A stretch of DNA of 64,000 nt from Pedobacter sp. L105 (GTDB taxonomy: Bacteria > Bacteroidota > Bacteroidia > Sphingobacteriales > Sphingobacteriaceae): assembly GCF_009765875.1 (NCBI RefSeq), contig NZ_LMUP01000014.1:682001-746000 (forward strand), read 5' to 3'. Both the position numbers and the translations under genes were made by a program. A model generated the notes under the pieces. It had not been told where the DNA came from. It saw nothing but the letters and a program-made list of their open reading frames with translations, and ran no database searches. This document shows, piece by piece, positions 34,774-43,655 of this stretch; within the stretch, counting starts at the first letter, position 1; each line of letters begins with the position of its first letter.

Positions 34774-35751
34774 ATGAAAATTGCAATTAATGGATTTGGC
34801 CGTATAGGCAGAATGACCCTTAGGGCATTACAGGATAAACCAGAAATAGAAGTTGTCGCAGTAAATGATCTGACAGACATCAAAACTTTAACTCATCTGC
34901 TTAAATACGATACCGCACACGGACGTTTTCCGGGAGAGGTAAGCAGTGATGACGATCAGATCGTTGTAAACGGCAAAGGTATTTTGCTGCTGAGTGAAAA
35001 AGATCCTGAAAAACTTCCATGGAAAGATTTAGGTATTGATGTAGTCATAGAATCAACTGGCAGGTTTACAGATAAGTCTGCGGCCTATTCACATATCAAT
35101 GCCGGCGCAAAAAAAGTATTGATCACAGCCCCCGCTACAGGCGGTGTAAAAACAATTGTTCATGGTGTAAATAATGAGTTTATAGGGGATGACCTGATTT
35201 ATTCCACTGCCTCCTGCACCACTGGCAGTATTGCCCCGATATTATCAATTCTGGATAAAGAATTTGGAATTGAATCTGGTTACATGATTACCATTCATGC
35301 CTTTACGGCCGATCAAAACTTACAGGATGCCCCTCATAAAGATCTGAGAAGGGCACGCGCAGCGTCTTATTCCATTATCCCTACCACTACCGGTGCAGCA
35401 AAAGCAATTGGTGATGTTTTGCCCAGCTTAAAAGGGAAGATGGATGGTTATTCGTATCGTGTTCCGGTAATCGACGGATCGATAGTGGATCTGTCTGTCA
35501 ATTTAAAAAAGGAAGTAACGGTTAGCGAATTAAATGATTTGTTTAAATCTTATGCAGATACCTCTCTTAAAGGTATACTGGAATATACAGAAGAACCTTT
35601 GGTATCTGCTGATATTCTTGGGAATACACATTCTTCAATTGTAGATGGAACGATGACCAAAGCTATCGGTAACTTCGTCAAAGTTGTGGCCTGGTATGAC
35701 AATGAAGTAGGAATTTCTAACAGGATAGCCGAACTGGTAGGGCTTCTTTAA
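34774..35751 (+). CDS. Type I glyceraldehyde-3-phosphate dehydrogenase, atypical active-site motif
   Basis: This is a 325-residue protein with an N-terminal Rossmann motif, INGFGRIGRMTLRAL. The catalytic Cys is in YSTASCTTGSIAP and the catalytic His in MITIHAFTADQNLQDAPH. It also has DLRRARAASYSIIPTTTGAAKAI and WYDNEVGISNRIAELV. In almost all GAPDHs the active-site loop is SNASCTTNC; here Asn and the second Cys are replaced by Gly and Ser. The coenzyme is probably NAD, judging from the family (VNDLTD). It is likely a second, specialised GAPDH, because it is co-transcribed with a regulator and not with other glycolytic genes. Confidence 0.88.
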   Translation: MKIAINGFGRIGRMTLRALQDKPEIEVVAVNDLTDIKTLTHLLKYDTAHGRFPGEVSSDDDQIVVNGKGILLLSEKDPEKLPWKDLGIDVVIESTGRFTDKSAAYSHINAGAKKVLITAPATGGVKTIVHGVNNEFIGDDLIYSTASCTTGSIAPILSILDKEFGIESGYMITIHAFTADQNLQDAPHKDLRRARAASYSIIPTTTGAAKAIGDVLPSLKGKMDGYSYRVPVIDGSIVDLSVNLKKEVTVSELNDLFKSYADTSLKGILEYTEEPLVSADILGNTHSSIVDGTMTKAIGNFVKVVAWYDNEVGISNRIAELVGLL

Positions 35752-35756
35752 TAAAA

Positions 35757-35794
35757 TAACTATCAGGCACACTTATCCCCGTGCCTGATAGTTA
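35757..35794. terminator. Bidirectional terminator between gap and MDR genes
   Basis: TAACTATCAGGCAC (35757-35770) pairs perfectly with GTGCCTGATAGTTA (35781-35794) around a 10-nt loop. It occupies almost the whole 46-bp gap between the convergent genes. Confidence 0.88.
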
Positions 35795-35797
35795 ATA

Positions 35798-36793
35798 TTA
35801 TATCTCTACTACCATTTTGCCATGGTTTTGTCCCGTAAACAGGCCTGTAAAAGCACTTGGGATCTGGTCAAAACCTTTTACAATAGTTTCTGATTGAATA
35901 ATTTTACCCTCCTTAAACCATGTAGTCAGTTGTTGAATGCCAGCTGGAATCTGGTCAGAAAAATCTGATAATAAAAATCCGCTCATTGTTGCACTGTTAA
36001 CTACCAGGCGCCATTCCACCCTTGGGGCAAGAGCAGGTTCAACATCGTTATATAAAGCAATGGCTCCGCATACAATTATTCTTGATTTGTAGGTTAAATT
36101 GGCTAAAACAGCATCTGATACTTCACCACCTACATTGTCAAAATAAATATTTACGCCTTCAGGGCATAGCGCTTTTATAGCAGCAGTTAGATCTTTTGTT
36201 GTTTTATAGTTGATACCTTCATCATATTTAAATCTGGATTTTAGTGTTTCTACTTTTTCATCAGAGCCTGCTAAACCTATCACCCTGCAGCCCATGATCT
36301 TCGCAATCTGACCTACTGCAATGCCAACCGCACCTGCGGCTCCGGAAACCACTACAGTTTCGCCTGGTTTTGGTAAACCAATCTCTTTCAGACCCATATA
36401 TGCTGTTAAGCCTGTCGCACCCAGTATGCCAAGATATGAGCTTAAACTGGCCGCATCAGGATCTACCCTGGTTAATCCTGCACCAGTAGAAATCTGATAT
36501 TCCTTCCAGTCCAGGTATCCCAAAAAGAAATCTCCTTCTTTAAATTTATCGTTTGATGATTTGGTCACCTGTGTGATGAGGGCCGATGATATAGGCTCGC
36601 CCAATTTAAATGGTGCTATATAAGACTTCACATCCTTCATTCGTCCACGCAAGTATGGGTCTACAGAAACATACAGTGTTTTTAAAAGAATCTCACCTTC
36701 CTTAGGGACTGGAATCTCTTCTTCAATAAATTTAAAATCTGTTGCCACCGGTAATCCTTCCGGCCAATGATTAAATAAGATTACTTTATTCAT
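35798..36793 (-). CDS. NADP-dependent MDR oxidoreductase, CurA/leukotriene B4 dehydrogenase-like
   Basis: This is a 331-residue zinc-free medium-chain reductase. A GroES-like N-terminus (LLKTLYVSVDPYLRGRMKD) is typical of the prostaglandin reductase/CurA group. The nucleotide motif is VVSGAAGAVGIAVGQIAKIMG, followed by VIGLAGSDEKVETLK. It also has FDNVGGEVSDAVLANL and MSGFLLSDF. Members reduce alkenals and enones with NADPH. It stands alone, with a shared terminator. A role in detoxifying reactive carbonyls is consistent with the family. Confidence 0.88.
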   Translation of the reverse strand: MNKVILFNHWPEGLPVATDFKFIEEEIPVPKEGEILLKTLYVSVDPYLRGRMKDVKSYIAPFKLGEPISSALITQVTKSSNDKFKEGDFFLGYLDWKEYQISTGAGLTRVDPDAASLSSYLGILGATGLTAYMGLKEIGLPKPGETVVVSGAAGAVGIAVGQIAKIMGCRVIGLAGSDEKVETLKSRFKYDEGINYKTTKDLTAAIKALCPEGVNIYFDNVGGEVSDAVLANLTYKSRIIVCGAIALYNDVEPALAPRVEWRLVVNSATMSGFLLSDFSDQIPAGIQQLTTWFKEGKIIQSETIVKGFDQIPSAFTGLFTGQNHGKMVVEI

Positions 36794-37088
36794 AGCTATG
36801 ATATGTTATCCAGGTGTATTTCAAACTAGATATATGTTTAATTGATATCCAGGCAATCTGCTCAATAATTCACAACATAGAAAATTCCATTAATTCATTT
36901 ATCATAATTTGACAGTTGTTTTACGCATCAACAGGCATATGCCGCCATGGTATTTTTTGCTTTGTGATTATACTTCAGGAATACTTGCAAGGGAATTTAC
37001 TATAGATGAAGTGTAGAAATTTTTATCATTTGATATGGCCCAATACTAAAATAATTATGGATATTTTTGTCGGGAAATACCATTCCAT

Positions 37089-39287
37089 TTGAAAACAGAT
37101 CTTTTCCTTGTCACGCCTCCCTTTACTCAACTGAATACCCCGTATCCTGCAACTGCGTATATTAAAGGTTTTTTGAAAACCAAAAACATTTCTTCAACGC
37201 AGGCAGATTTAGGTATTGAAGTGATTTTGGCCTTGTTTTCAAGAAAAGGTTTGGAGGAGCTTTTCTTTTATGCTGAGCAGCGATCTGATCTTTCAAAAAG
37301 TTTAAACGCAAAGCGGATCCATGCATTAAAAGATGAATACATCAAAACTATTGATGCTGTTATTGCTTTTTTACAGGGTAAAAACCCAACCCTGGCTTTG
37401 CAGATTTGTCAGGAAGATTTTTTACCTGAAGCATCCAGGTTCGCGCAATTGGATGAGCTGGACTGGGCATTTGGTTCGATGGGAACGCAGGATAAGGGTA
37501 AACATTTAGCCACGCTCTACCTGGAAGATATTTCGGATTTTATCATTGAATGTATTGACCAGAATTTTGGTTTTAGTCGTTATGCCGAAAGATTAGGCAG
37601 AAGTGCTAATTCATTTGATGAGCTTTACAATGCTTTAAATCAGGAATATACCTATATGGATAAAATCCTGATTAAAATTTTAGAAGAGAAAATTGCTGTT
37701 GTTCAGCCCAGGTTGTTTTTAATTTCTGTTCCCTTTCCAGGGAATTTATATGCCGCTTTCCGTTGTGCACAATATGTAAAACAAAAGTATCCTGAAATTA
37801 AAATATCGATGGGTGGTGGTTTTGCCAATACAGAATTACGTTCCCTTTCTGATCAACGGGTATTTGAATTTTTCGATTATATCTCCCTGGATGACGGTGA
37901 GTTACCTATTGAACTGATCTATCAATCGATTATTAAAGGAGGGGATTTTAACCTTTATAAAAGGACGTTTTTATTAGAAAATGGTGAGGTTGTTTATAAA
38001 AATGATGCTTTAAGAAGTGATTATAAACAGTTTGATGTAGGAACTCCTGATTACAGTGATTTAAAATTAGATCAGTACATCTCTGTTATAGAGATTGTAA
38101 ATCCAATGCACCGGATGTGGAGTGATGGCCGCTGGAACAAATTGACCATGGCGCATGGTTGTTATTGGGGAAAATGTACTTTTTGTGATATTTCTTTGGA
38201 TTACATTAAGGTCTATGAACCTGTTGCAGCTAAATTAATCGTAGACCGGATTGAGGAGCTGAGTGAAAAAACGGGTCAGAATGGTTTTCACTTTGTAGAT
38301 GAGGCTGCACCGCCAGCCCTGATGCGGGAAGTTGCGCTGGAGATCTTAAGAAGAAAAATTGCTGTTAGCTGGTGGACAAATATCCGGTTTGAGAAAAGCT
38401 TTACCGGCGATTTATGTATCCTGCTTAAAGCATCGGGCTGCATTGCCGTTTCTGGTGGTTTAGAAGTAGCATCCGACAGGTTATTAAAACTAATTGACAA
38501 AGGCGTGTCTGTTGAGCAGGTAGCCCAGGTTACCCGGAATCTGACCGAAGCAGGAATATTGGTCCATGCCTATCTGATGTATGGATATCCAACGCAAACT
38601 GTTCAGGAGACCGTAGACAGCCTGGAAATGGTGAGGCAACTGTTTGAAGCAGGCGTATTACAGTCTGGCTTCTGGCATCAGTTTGCAATGACTGCGCATA
38701 GTCCCGTTGGCCTATATCCGGAAAGATTTGGCGTGGTTAAGGAGACTGAAGTTATCGGCACTTTTGCCAATAATGATATCAATTACACCGATAAAACGGG
38801 AATTGACCATAATAAATTTAGTTTTGGTTTGAAGAAATCGCTCTTTAATTTTATGCATGGCATTTGCCTGGATTACAAATTGCAGGATTGGTTTGATTTT
38901 AAGATTCCGAAAGTAATGGTTCCCCCGGACTTTATTGAGAAAGCCTTAAAGGAAGAAAGTAAGTTTGATACCAAACCCACGGCTAAAGTGGTTTGGCTGG
39001 GAGGGAAGCCCGATCAGGAAAGTTTCGCCCAATATAAAAAAGGCAAACCTTTGGAAATGCTGAGTTTAACATTTTATGATAAAAAGGAAACCTTTAGCAT
39101 CCAGGCCCATAAAAAGGAAGGAGCGTGGCTGTGTTCCATCTTGCAGAAAATAGCGGTTTCCAATACAAAGGTGTATACCTTTCAGGAAATTAAAGCTGAT
39201 TTTGAAAGTACCATGGAACATTTTGAGCTTTTCTGGTATTCAAAACCAGTTTATCAATTGAGAGATTTCGGGCTGCTGGTCTTATAA
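37089..39287 (+). CDS. B12-binding-type radical SAM protein
   Basis: This is a 732-residue protein from a TTG start (MKTDLFLVTPPFTQLNTPYP). No ATG lies between it and the upstream in-frame stop at 37047, and a TATTTTTG -7 element sits at 37062-37069. The N-terminal part is the cobalamin-binding-like domain (ISVPFPGNLYAAFRCAQYVK, KISMGGGFANTEL). The radical SAM domain begins near residue 340, with AHGCYWGKCTFCDISL: Cys 358, 363 and 366, spaced CX4CX2C rather than CX3CX2C. FHFVDEAAPP and VSGGLEVASDRLLKLIDKG belong to the barrel. The substrate is unknown. The gene is alone between unrelated neighbours. Confidence 0.85.
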   Translation: MKTDLFLVTPPFTQLNTPYPATAYIKGFLKTKNISSTQADLGIEVILALFSRKGLEELFFYAEQRSDLSKSLNAKRIHALKDEYIKTIDAVIAFLQGKNPTLALQICQEDFLPEASRFAQLDELDWAFGSMGTQDKGKHLATLYLEDISDFIIECIDQNFGFSRYAERLGRSANSFDELYNALNQEYTYMDKILIKILEEKIAVVQPRLFLISVPFPGNLYAAFRCAQYVKQKYPEIKISMGGGFANTELRSLSDQRVFEFFDYISLDDGELPIELIYQSIIKGGDFNLYKRTFLLENGEVVYKNDALRSDYKQFDVGTPDYSDLKLDQYISVIEIVNPMHRMWSDGRWNKLTMAHGCYWGKCTFCDISLDYIKVYEPVAAKLIVDRIEELSEKTGQNGFHFVDEAAPPALMREVALEILRRKIAVSWWTNIRFEKSFTGDLCILLKASGCIAVSGGLEVASDRLLKLIDKGVSVEQVAQVTRNLTEAGILVHAYLMYGYPTQTVQETVDSLEMVRQLFEAGVLQSGFWHQFAMTAHSPVGLYPERFGVVKETEVIGTFANNDINYTDKTGIDHNKFSFGLKKSLFNFMHGICLDYKLQDWFDFKIPKVMVPPDFIEKALKEESKFDTKPTAKVVWLGGKPDQESFAQYKKGKPLEMLSLTFYDKKETFSIQAHKKEGAWLCSILQKIAVSNTKVYTFQEIKADFESTMEHFELFWYSKPVYQLRDFGLLVL

Positions 39288-39302
39288 AAAGCCTCAAATC
39301 AA

Positions 39303-40433
39303 TTACAGTACACTATTCCCGTCAATCAAATTCACTTGCTTGCCCATTTTCTTTTGTATTACTTCAAAATGGTGCAATTCATTTTGGCTAACCAGCGATA
39401 TAGCATCCCCTGCTTGTCCAGCGCGACCAGTCCTGCCGATGCGGTGGATATAATCCTTAGGAGAACGGGGCAATTCATAATTGATTACAAAAGGAAGATC
39501 GCTAATGTCAATTCCCCTCGCCATTAAGTCTGTGGCCACTAATATCCTCAAACTGCCTGCTTTAAAGTGATGTAAAGAGTCAGTTCTGTTTCCCTGGCTT
39601 TTTTTACTGTGGATGGCTTTTGCATCCAGGTTGTTTTTACGAAGTTTATTGACGATGGCATCCGCTGTGGCGACAGAAGAAGCAAATACCAACACTTGTT
39701 TCATTTCATGATGTTTAATGAGGTACCGTAAAAAAGGGCCTTTTTTTTCTTCTGAAACGATGTAAGCAACCTGGTTGATCAGGTCAAGGCTTTCTTCTTC
39801 CTCTTCAATCTCGATCACTACAGGATCATGCAGCAGAATTTGTTCAATATTTCTGAGGTCATTATTAATTGTTGCAGATAATAGAATATTCTGACGTTGT
39901 TGAGGCAACAATGCAATAACCTTGTCCAGCTCTTCTTTAAATCCCAGGTTAAGCAATTTATCTGCTTCATCCAAAACCAGTGTTTCTATACCTGACAGGT
40001 TTACTGCATTTGAGCCTACCAACTCCAACAACCTGCCTGGTGTAGCAACAAGTATATTTACGCCTTGCAAAGCCATCATTTGCGGATTAATAGAAACACC
40101 ACCGTATACTGCTAATGTTTTGATACGTTGAGGCAGTGCGCGGCTAAACTGCTGAAATACATCTTTTACCTGTTCTGCCAATTCCCGGGTAGGAACTAAT
40201 ACTAATACATTCGCGTGGCGATTTTTAACTCCTGATTCCTGCTGCAGGTTCATCAAGATCGGCATCACATAACTGGCAGTTTTCCCGGAGCCTGTTTTGG
40301 CAATACCTAAGACATCTTTTTTATTTAATATCGCAGGTATGGCTGTAAGCTGGATTGGTGTAGGTATGGTAAATTTCTGATCAGCCAATGCTTTTAATAT
40401 TGCATCAGATAAACCTAAGGACGTAAAAGGCAT
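39303..40433 (-). CDS. rhlE: DEAD-box RNA helicase, RhlE-like
   Basis: This is a 376-residue protein with the full set of motifs: Q motif (KFTIPTPIQLTAIPAIL), I (AKTGSGKT), Ia (PTRELAEQ), GG, Ib (TPGRLLE), II (DEAD), III (SAT), IV (VLVFASSVATAD), V (ATDLMARGID) and VI (HRIGRTGRAGQAG). The protein ends soon after motif VI, so it lacks the basic C-terminal tail of many RhlE proteins. It probably remodels ribosomal or messenger RNA. Its 3' end is 15 bp from the radical SAM gene. Confidence 0.9.
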   Translation of the reverse strand: MPFTSLGLSDAILKALADQKFTIPTPIQLTAIPAILNKKDVLGIAKTGSGKTASYVMPILMNLQQESGVKNRHANVLVLVPTRELAEQVKDVFQQFSRALPQRIKTLAVYGGVSINPQMMALQGVNILVATPGRLLELVGSNAVNLSGIETLVLDEADKLLNLGFKEELDKVIALLPQQRQNILLSATINNDLRNIEQILLHDPVVIEIEEEEESLDLINQVAYIVSEEKKGPFLRYLIKHHEMKQVLVFASSVATADAIVNKLRKNNLDAKAIHSKKSQGNRTDSLHHFKAGSLRILVATDLMARGIDISDLPFVINYELPRSPKDYIHRIGRTGRAGQAGDAISLVSQNELHHFEVIQKKMGKQVNLIDGNSVL

Positions 40434-40699
40434 GTTTGTTTTTTTGCGTAAAAATAGACAAAAATTGGCTTTAGTCTGAGTTTAATTAATTAAAGATCCT
40501 TATGCAATACAGGTCAAAATTCCTATGACAATTGAAATATTCTACTAATTTTGTAGTCTATTTATAGATAACATGAACAATTGCATTTATACCCGCTTTG
40601 GCCATTATGATTATGCCGGTTACAGGTGTTGTTGCTGTTGCTCTCCTTTTTCTCCGGCACACCAGTTAATCATTAAATTATCTATTATATTTCTTCGCA

Positions 40700-41797
40700 A
40701 TGGCCTTCCGTTCAACGCCTTTCATAAAAGCGATAGCTTTTACCTTAACCCTTTTAGTTAGTCAATCTTCAATTGCCCAATTGGCTGCGCATAGCGGGTA
40801 CCTTTCTGCACTGGCTCCTAATTTCCACGAGGGACCTGTGCCTGTTGAACCAATTTTATCCGTTCCAAAATTAACAGGCGACTCAGTAGGGACGTTTGCC
40901 AGTGCTGTAGAGAATAAAAGACTATTGAATTATTTAAAGGAGCTGGGAATCCCTGATCAGCAGTATAAGTACCCATCAAACAAGAAATTCTACTATCATC
41001 TTGCCAATGTTTTTGCCCGCTTAAGGATGTATCCTCTGGCTATGAAATGTTTTTTTAAAGCTGCACGTTTTAACAGGAGTGATATAGATAGTTTGCACCT
41101 CGCTGATACTGTGCTGAATGCTCCTCCTGTGGTAAGCTTCAGCTCAAAAGATGATTCCCTTGTGGATACAAAAGTCCGGATATTAAAGACTAATCCCAAA
41201 GTCAGAAAAAGCAAGCGGACCAGTTTCAGTCAGATTTCCGGTAATTTTAATGATGGAAAAACTGCCGTCGCCTACGCTTTGTTATTTCATGTGAAGCAGC
41301 CTGCTCCAGGTAAACGAAAAATATTCGTTTGGGTAAACACAGGCCATACGTTTATCACGCTGATCAAATATAACAGCGATTCTACATATACTTCGGCCTC
41401 ATTCGGGTTTTATCCCGATAAAGATCATTTCCTTTCTGCATCACCTATTTTTCCCACTACAACGGCAACGTTTAAAGATGATTCCGGACACCTGTGGGAC
41501 GAAGTATTGGGGAAGTTTATTTCCAAAAGGAAATTTGAGCGTATCCTTGAGCTCACCAGAAACTTTGAAGGAATGGCATATAACCTGAACCGGCAAAACT
41601 GTACAGATTTTGGTTTACAGGCAGCAGGCCTTGCAGGTATTCATATTGTGGATACCTTTGGGAAGTGGCCTTTAGGCAAAGGAAATAACCCGGCGGTAAC
41701 AGGACAGAGCATTTTATCAGGAAAGGTGATCAGTGACGTGACGTCCAGTGAGCAGATTTTTATTGATGACACGGTGAGAAAAAAGGGTTGGGAGTAG
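40700..41797 (+). CDS. Secreted protein with a permuted papain-like (LRAT/NlpC-type) domain
   Basis: This is a 365-residue protein with a signal peptide ending near SSIA-Q. Residues about 85-130 are a helical, TPR-like stretch (FYYHLANVFARLRMYPLAMK). The C-terminal domain has VNTGHTFITLIKYN, with the catalytic His expected in a permuted papain-like fold. It also has SASFGFYPDKDHF and YNLNRQNCTDFGLQAAG, where Cys is the likely nucleophile. His before Cys is the circularly permuted order of the LRAT/NlpC-like group. It is probably a periplasmic amidase, peptidase or acyltransferase. A TAATTTTG -7 element at 40546-40553 gives a leader of about 140 nt. Confidence 0.7.
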   Translation: MAFRSTPFIKAIAFTLTLLVSQSSIAQLAAHSGYLSALAPNFHEGPVPVEPILSVPKLTGDSVGTFASAVENKRLLNYLKELGIPDQQYKYPSNKKFYYHLANVFARLRMYPLAMKCFFKAARFNRSDIDSLHLADTVLNAPPVVSFSSKDDSLVDTKVRILKTNPKVRKSKRTSFSQISGNFNDGKTAVAYALLFHVKQPAPGKRKIFVWVNTGHTFITLIKYNSDSTYTSASFGFYPDKDHFLSASPIFPTTTATFKDDSGHLWDEVLGKFISKRKFERILELTRNFEGMAYNLNRQNCTDFGLQAAGLAGIHIVDTFGKWPLGKGNNPAVTGQSILSGKVISDVTSSEQIFIDDTVRKKGWE

Positions 41798-41908
41798 CGC
41801 GGCATAACTAAAATTTGAAGCTTATTATAATAGTCAATATGAAATTGTAACAATTGATTTAACAGCTGTTCTAACAGTTGCTGATTTAAAATCGATTAGC
41901 AGCAGATC

Positions 41909-43222
41909 ATGAAAAAAAACGTACTCCTCTTACTCTGTTTTACAATTTCAATTTCTGTTTCATCCGGACAAGAACTTACACCTGAAAGAGGCAGTTATAC
42001 CGTAAATAAGGAGATCTTATCTCACCAATCTATTCAAGTCGAAACGGATCACATTTTTAACAAACTGGTAAAAACAAGGAGAAACTTTCATGAAAATCCG
42101 GAACTGGCAGGTAATGAGATACGCACCCAAAAGATGATCAGACAATATTTACTCGACTTAGGGCTTGAAGTTGAAACAGATAATTATGGTTATGGTGTTG
42201 TAGGGATTTTAAAGGGTGGGAAGAGAGGAAGAAAAATAGCCTGGAGATCAGATATGGATGCCCTGCCTCAGAATTATCCTGATGACGTAACTTTCAAATC
42301 CAGGAATAAAGGTGTTCGGCATGGTTGTGGCCACGATGTGCATATGGCTATTGGACTGGGGATAGCTGAAGTGCTTGCAAAAAACAAGGCCTCCTTAAAT
42401 GGAACAGTATATTTTATATTTCAACCTGAAGAAGAAACCTTTGTTGGGGCAAAAGGGATGATTGACAAGGGCTTGCTTTCCCGGATAACACCTGACGAAA
42501 TTTATGGATTACATGTGACTGCTTTACCGGTGGGACAAATTATGGTTAAACCACGTGAAATGTTTGCCTATCAAAAAAGAGTAAGAATAAAGTTGAAAAA
42601 TGAATTGCCGGAGGAAGAAGCAAAAGTGCTGACAAATAAAATCTACAGCGCTTTATCCCGTGCAACTCCGGGAAGTAAGCCCTGGGAAATCCAATTGTTC
42701 ACTGATCCAACCATTGGATTGATGAATCCCAATACGATTTTTAAGGATTATCTGATTATAGATGAGCATTTTACCCGTTATGCTAAAGATGATCACCTCA
42801 TCCTTGAAACGGATTTATATGAAACGGATTCAGCCCGTCTCGAAGTCATCATTCCTAAAATTAAACAGGTAATCACAAACAGCGGTTATAAAGACAAACT
42901 GCTTTCTGTTTCTTTTATACAAGAAAATCCAACAGTTATCAATAATGAAAGACTAACGGAAATTGCCGCAAAAACCCTTGATCATATTGATGGGAAAGGA
43001 GCGGTCACTATTGATTATGGTCAGGTGCCGTATTTTAATGATGACTTTGCTTATTTTCAACAAAAAATACCAGGCGTTTACTTCTTTCTGGGAGGTTCTA
43101 ACGTAAAAAAAGGAATGATTGCAATGAACCATGCGCCAAATTTTCAAGTTGATGAAGAATGCATTAGAATAGGGGTCAGCAGTTTTTCATCTTTAATTTT
43201 GGAACGACTCAAGAAAAACTAA
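41909..43222 (+). CDS. Secreted M20-family amidohydrolase
   Basis: This is a 437-residue protein with a signal peptide ending near VSSG-Q. The M20 fold is shown by TRRNFHENPELAGNEIRTQK, WRSDMDALPQNY (metal Asp and base), RHGCGHDVHMAIGLG (CGHD metal site) and FIFQPEEETFVGAKGM (bridging Glu pair). It is closest to the amidohydrolase/carboxypeptidase group that removes acyl or amino-acid groups. An expanded lid domain covers residues about 215-340. The last 70 bases of the gene are part of a tandem repeat that continues downstream. Confidence 0.88.
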   Translation: MKKNVLLLLCFTISISVSSGQELTPERGSYTVNKEILSHQSIQVETDHIFNKLVKTRRNFHENPELAGNEIRTQKMIRQYLLDLGLEVETDNYGYGVVGILKGGKRGRKIAWRSDMDALPQNYPDDVTFKSRNKGVRHGCGHDVHMAIGLGIAEVLAKNKASLNGTVYFIFQPEEETFVGAKGMIDKGLLSRITPDEIYGLHVTALPVGQIMVKPREMFAYQKRVRIKLKNELPEEEAKVLTNKIYSALSRATPGSKPWEIQLFTDPTIGLMNPNTIFKDYLIIDEHFTRYAKDDHLILETDLYETDSARLEVIIPKIKQVITNSGYKDKLLSVSFIQENPTVINNERLTEIAAKTLDHIDGKGAVTIDYGQVPYFNDDFAYFQQKIPGVYFFLGGSNVKKGMIAMNHAPNFQVDEECIRIGVSSFSSLILERLKKN

Positions 43223-43450
43223 AAATTGGGCTAACAGATAATTTGGCCGCCAATTTAACAACGGTTTGGTGAAGAATGCATTAGAATAGGGGTCAGCTTT
43301 TTTCTTCTTTAATTTTGGAACGACTCAAGAAAAACTGAAAATTTGGCTAACAGATTATTCAACCGCCAATTTAACAAGCGTTTGATGAAGAATGTATTAG
43401 AATAGGGGTCAACAGCTTTTCATCCATAATTTTGGAACGATAAATTTGTT
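43153..43450 (+). repeat. Tandem copies of the 3' end of the M20 gene
   Basis: The unit is about 117 bp and starts TGAAGAATGCATTAGAATAG at 43153, 43270 and, with one change, 43386 (periods 117 and 116). It covers the last 23 or so codons of the gene plus 47 bp of downstream DNA. Copies 2 and 3 are non-coding, contain small indels, and the third is partial. The divergence shows that the duplication is not fresh. Confidence 0.9.
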
Positions 43451-43655
43451 AGCTGACAGATTTGATTTCGATGTGACTGTTCGATCCTGAACAAGAGATG
43501 TCCGGTACTGAACATTTTAAGATCACACCAAATTTCAAATGGCTAATGATTAGTGTTTTAATTATGTTTTTTCCTTTTGGCACAAGCTTGGTACGCGGGA
43601 TATCAAAACAGTACCGGATAACAGAAGAAACAAGAGAGAAAAAAACTGCTAGCTA

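Noticed and set aside
40573..40761. 62-residue frame just downstream of a TAATTTTG box
   Set aside because: It contains five Cys in a row, overlaps the start of the real gene and has no likeness to known proteins. A hydrophobic stretch in another frame (IMPVTGVVAVALLFL) has no start codon that fits.
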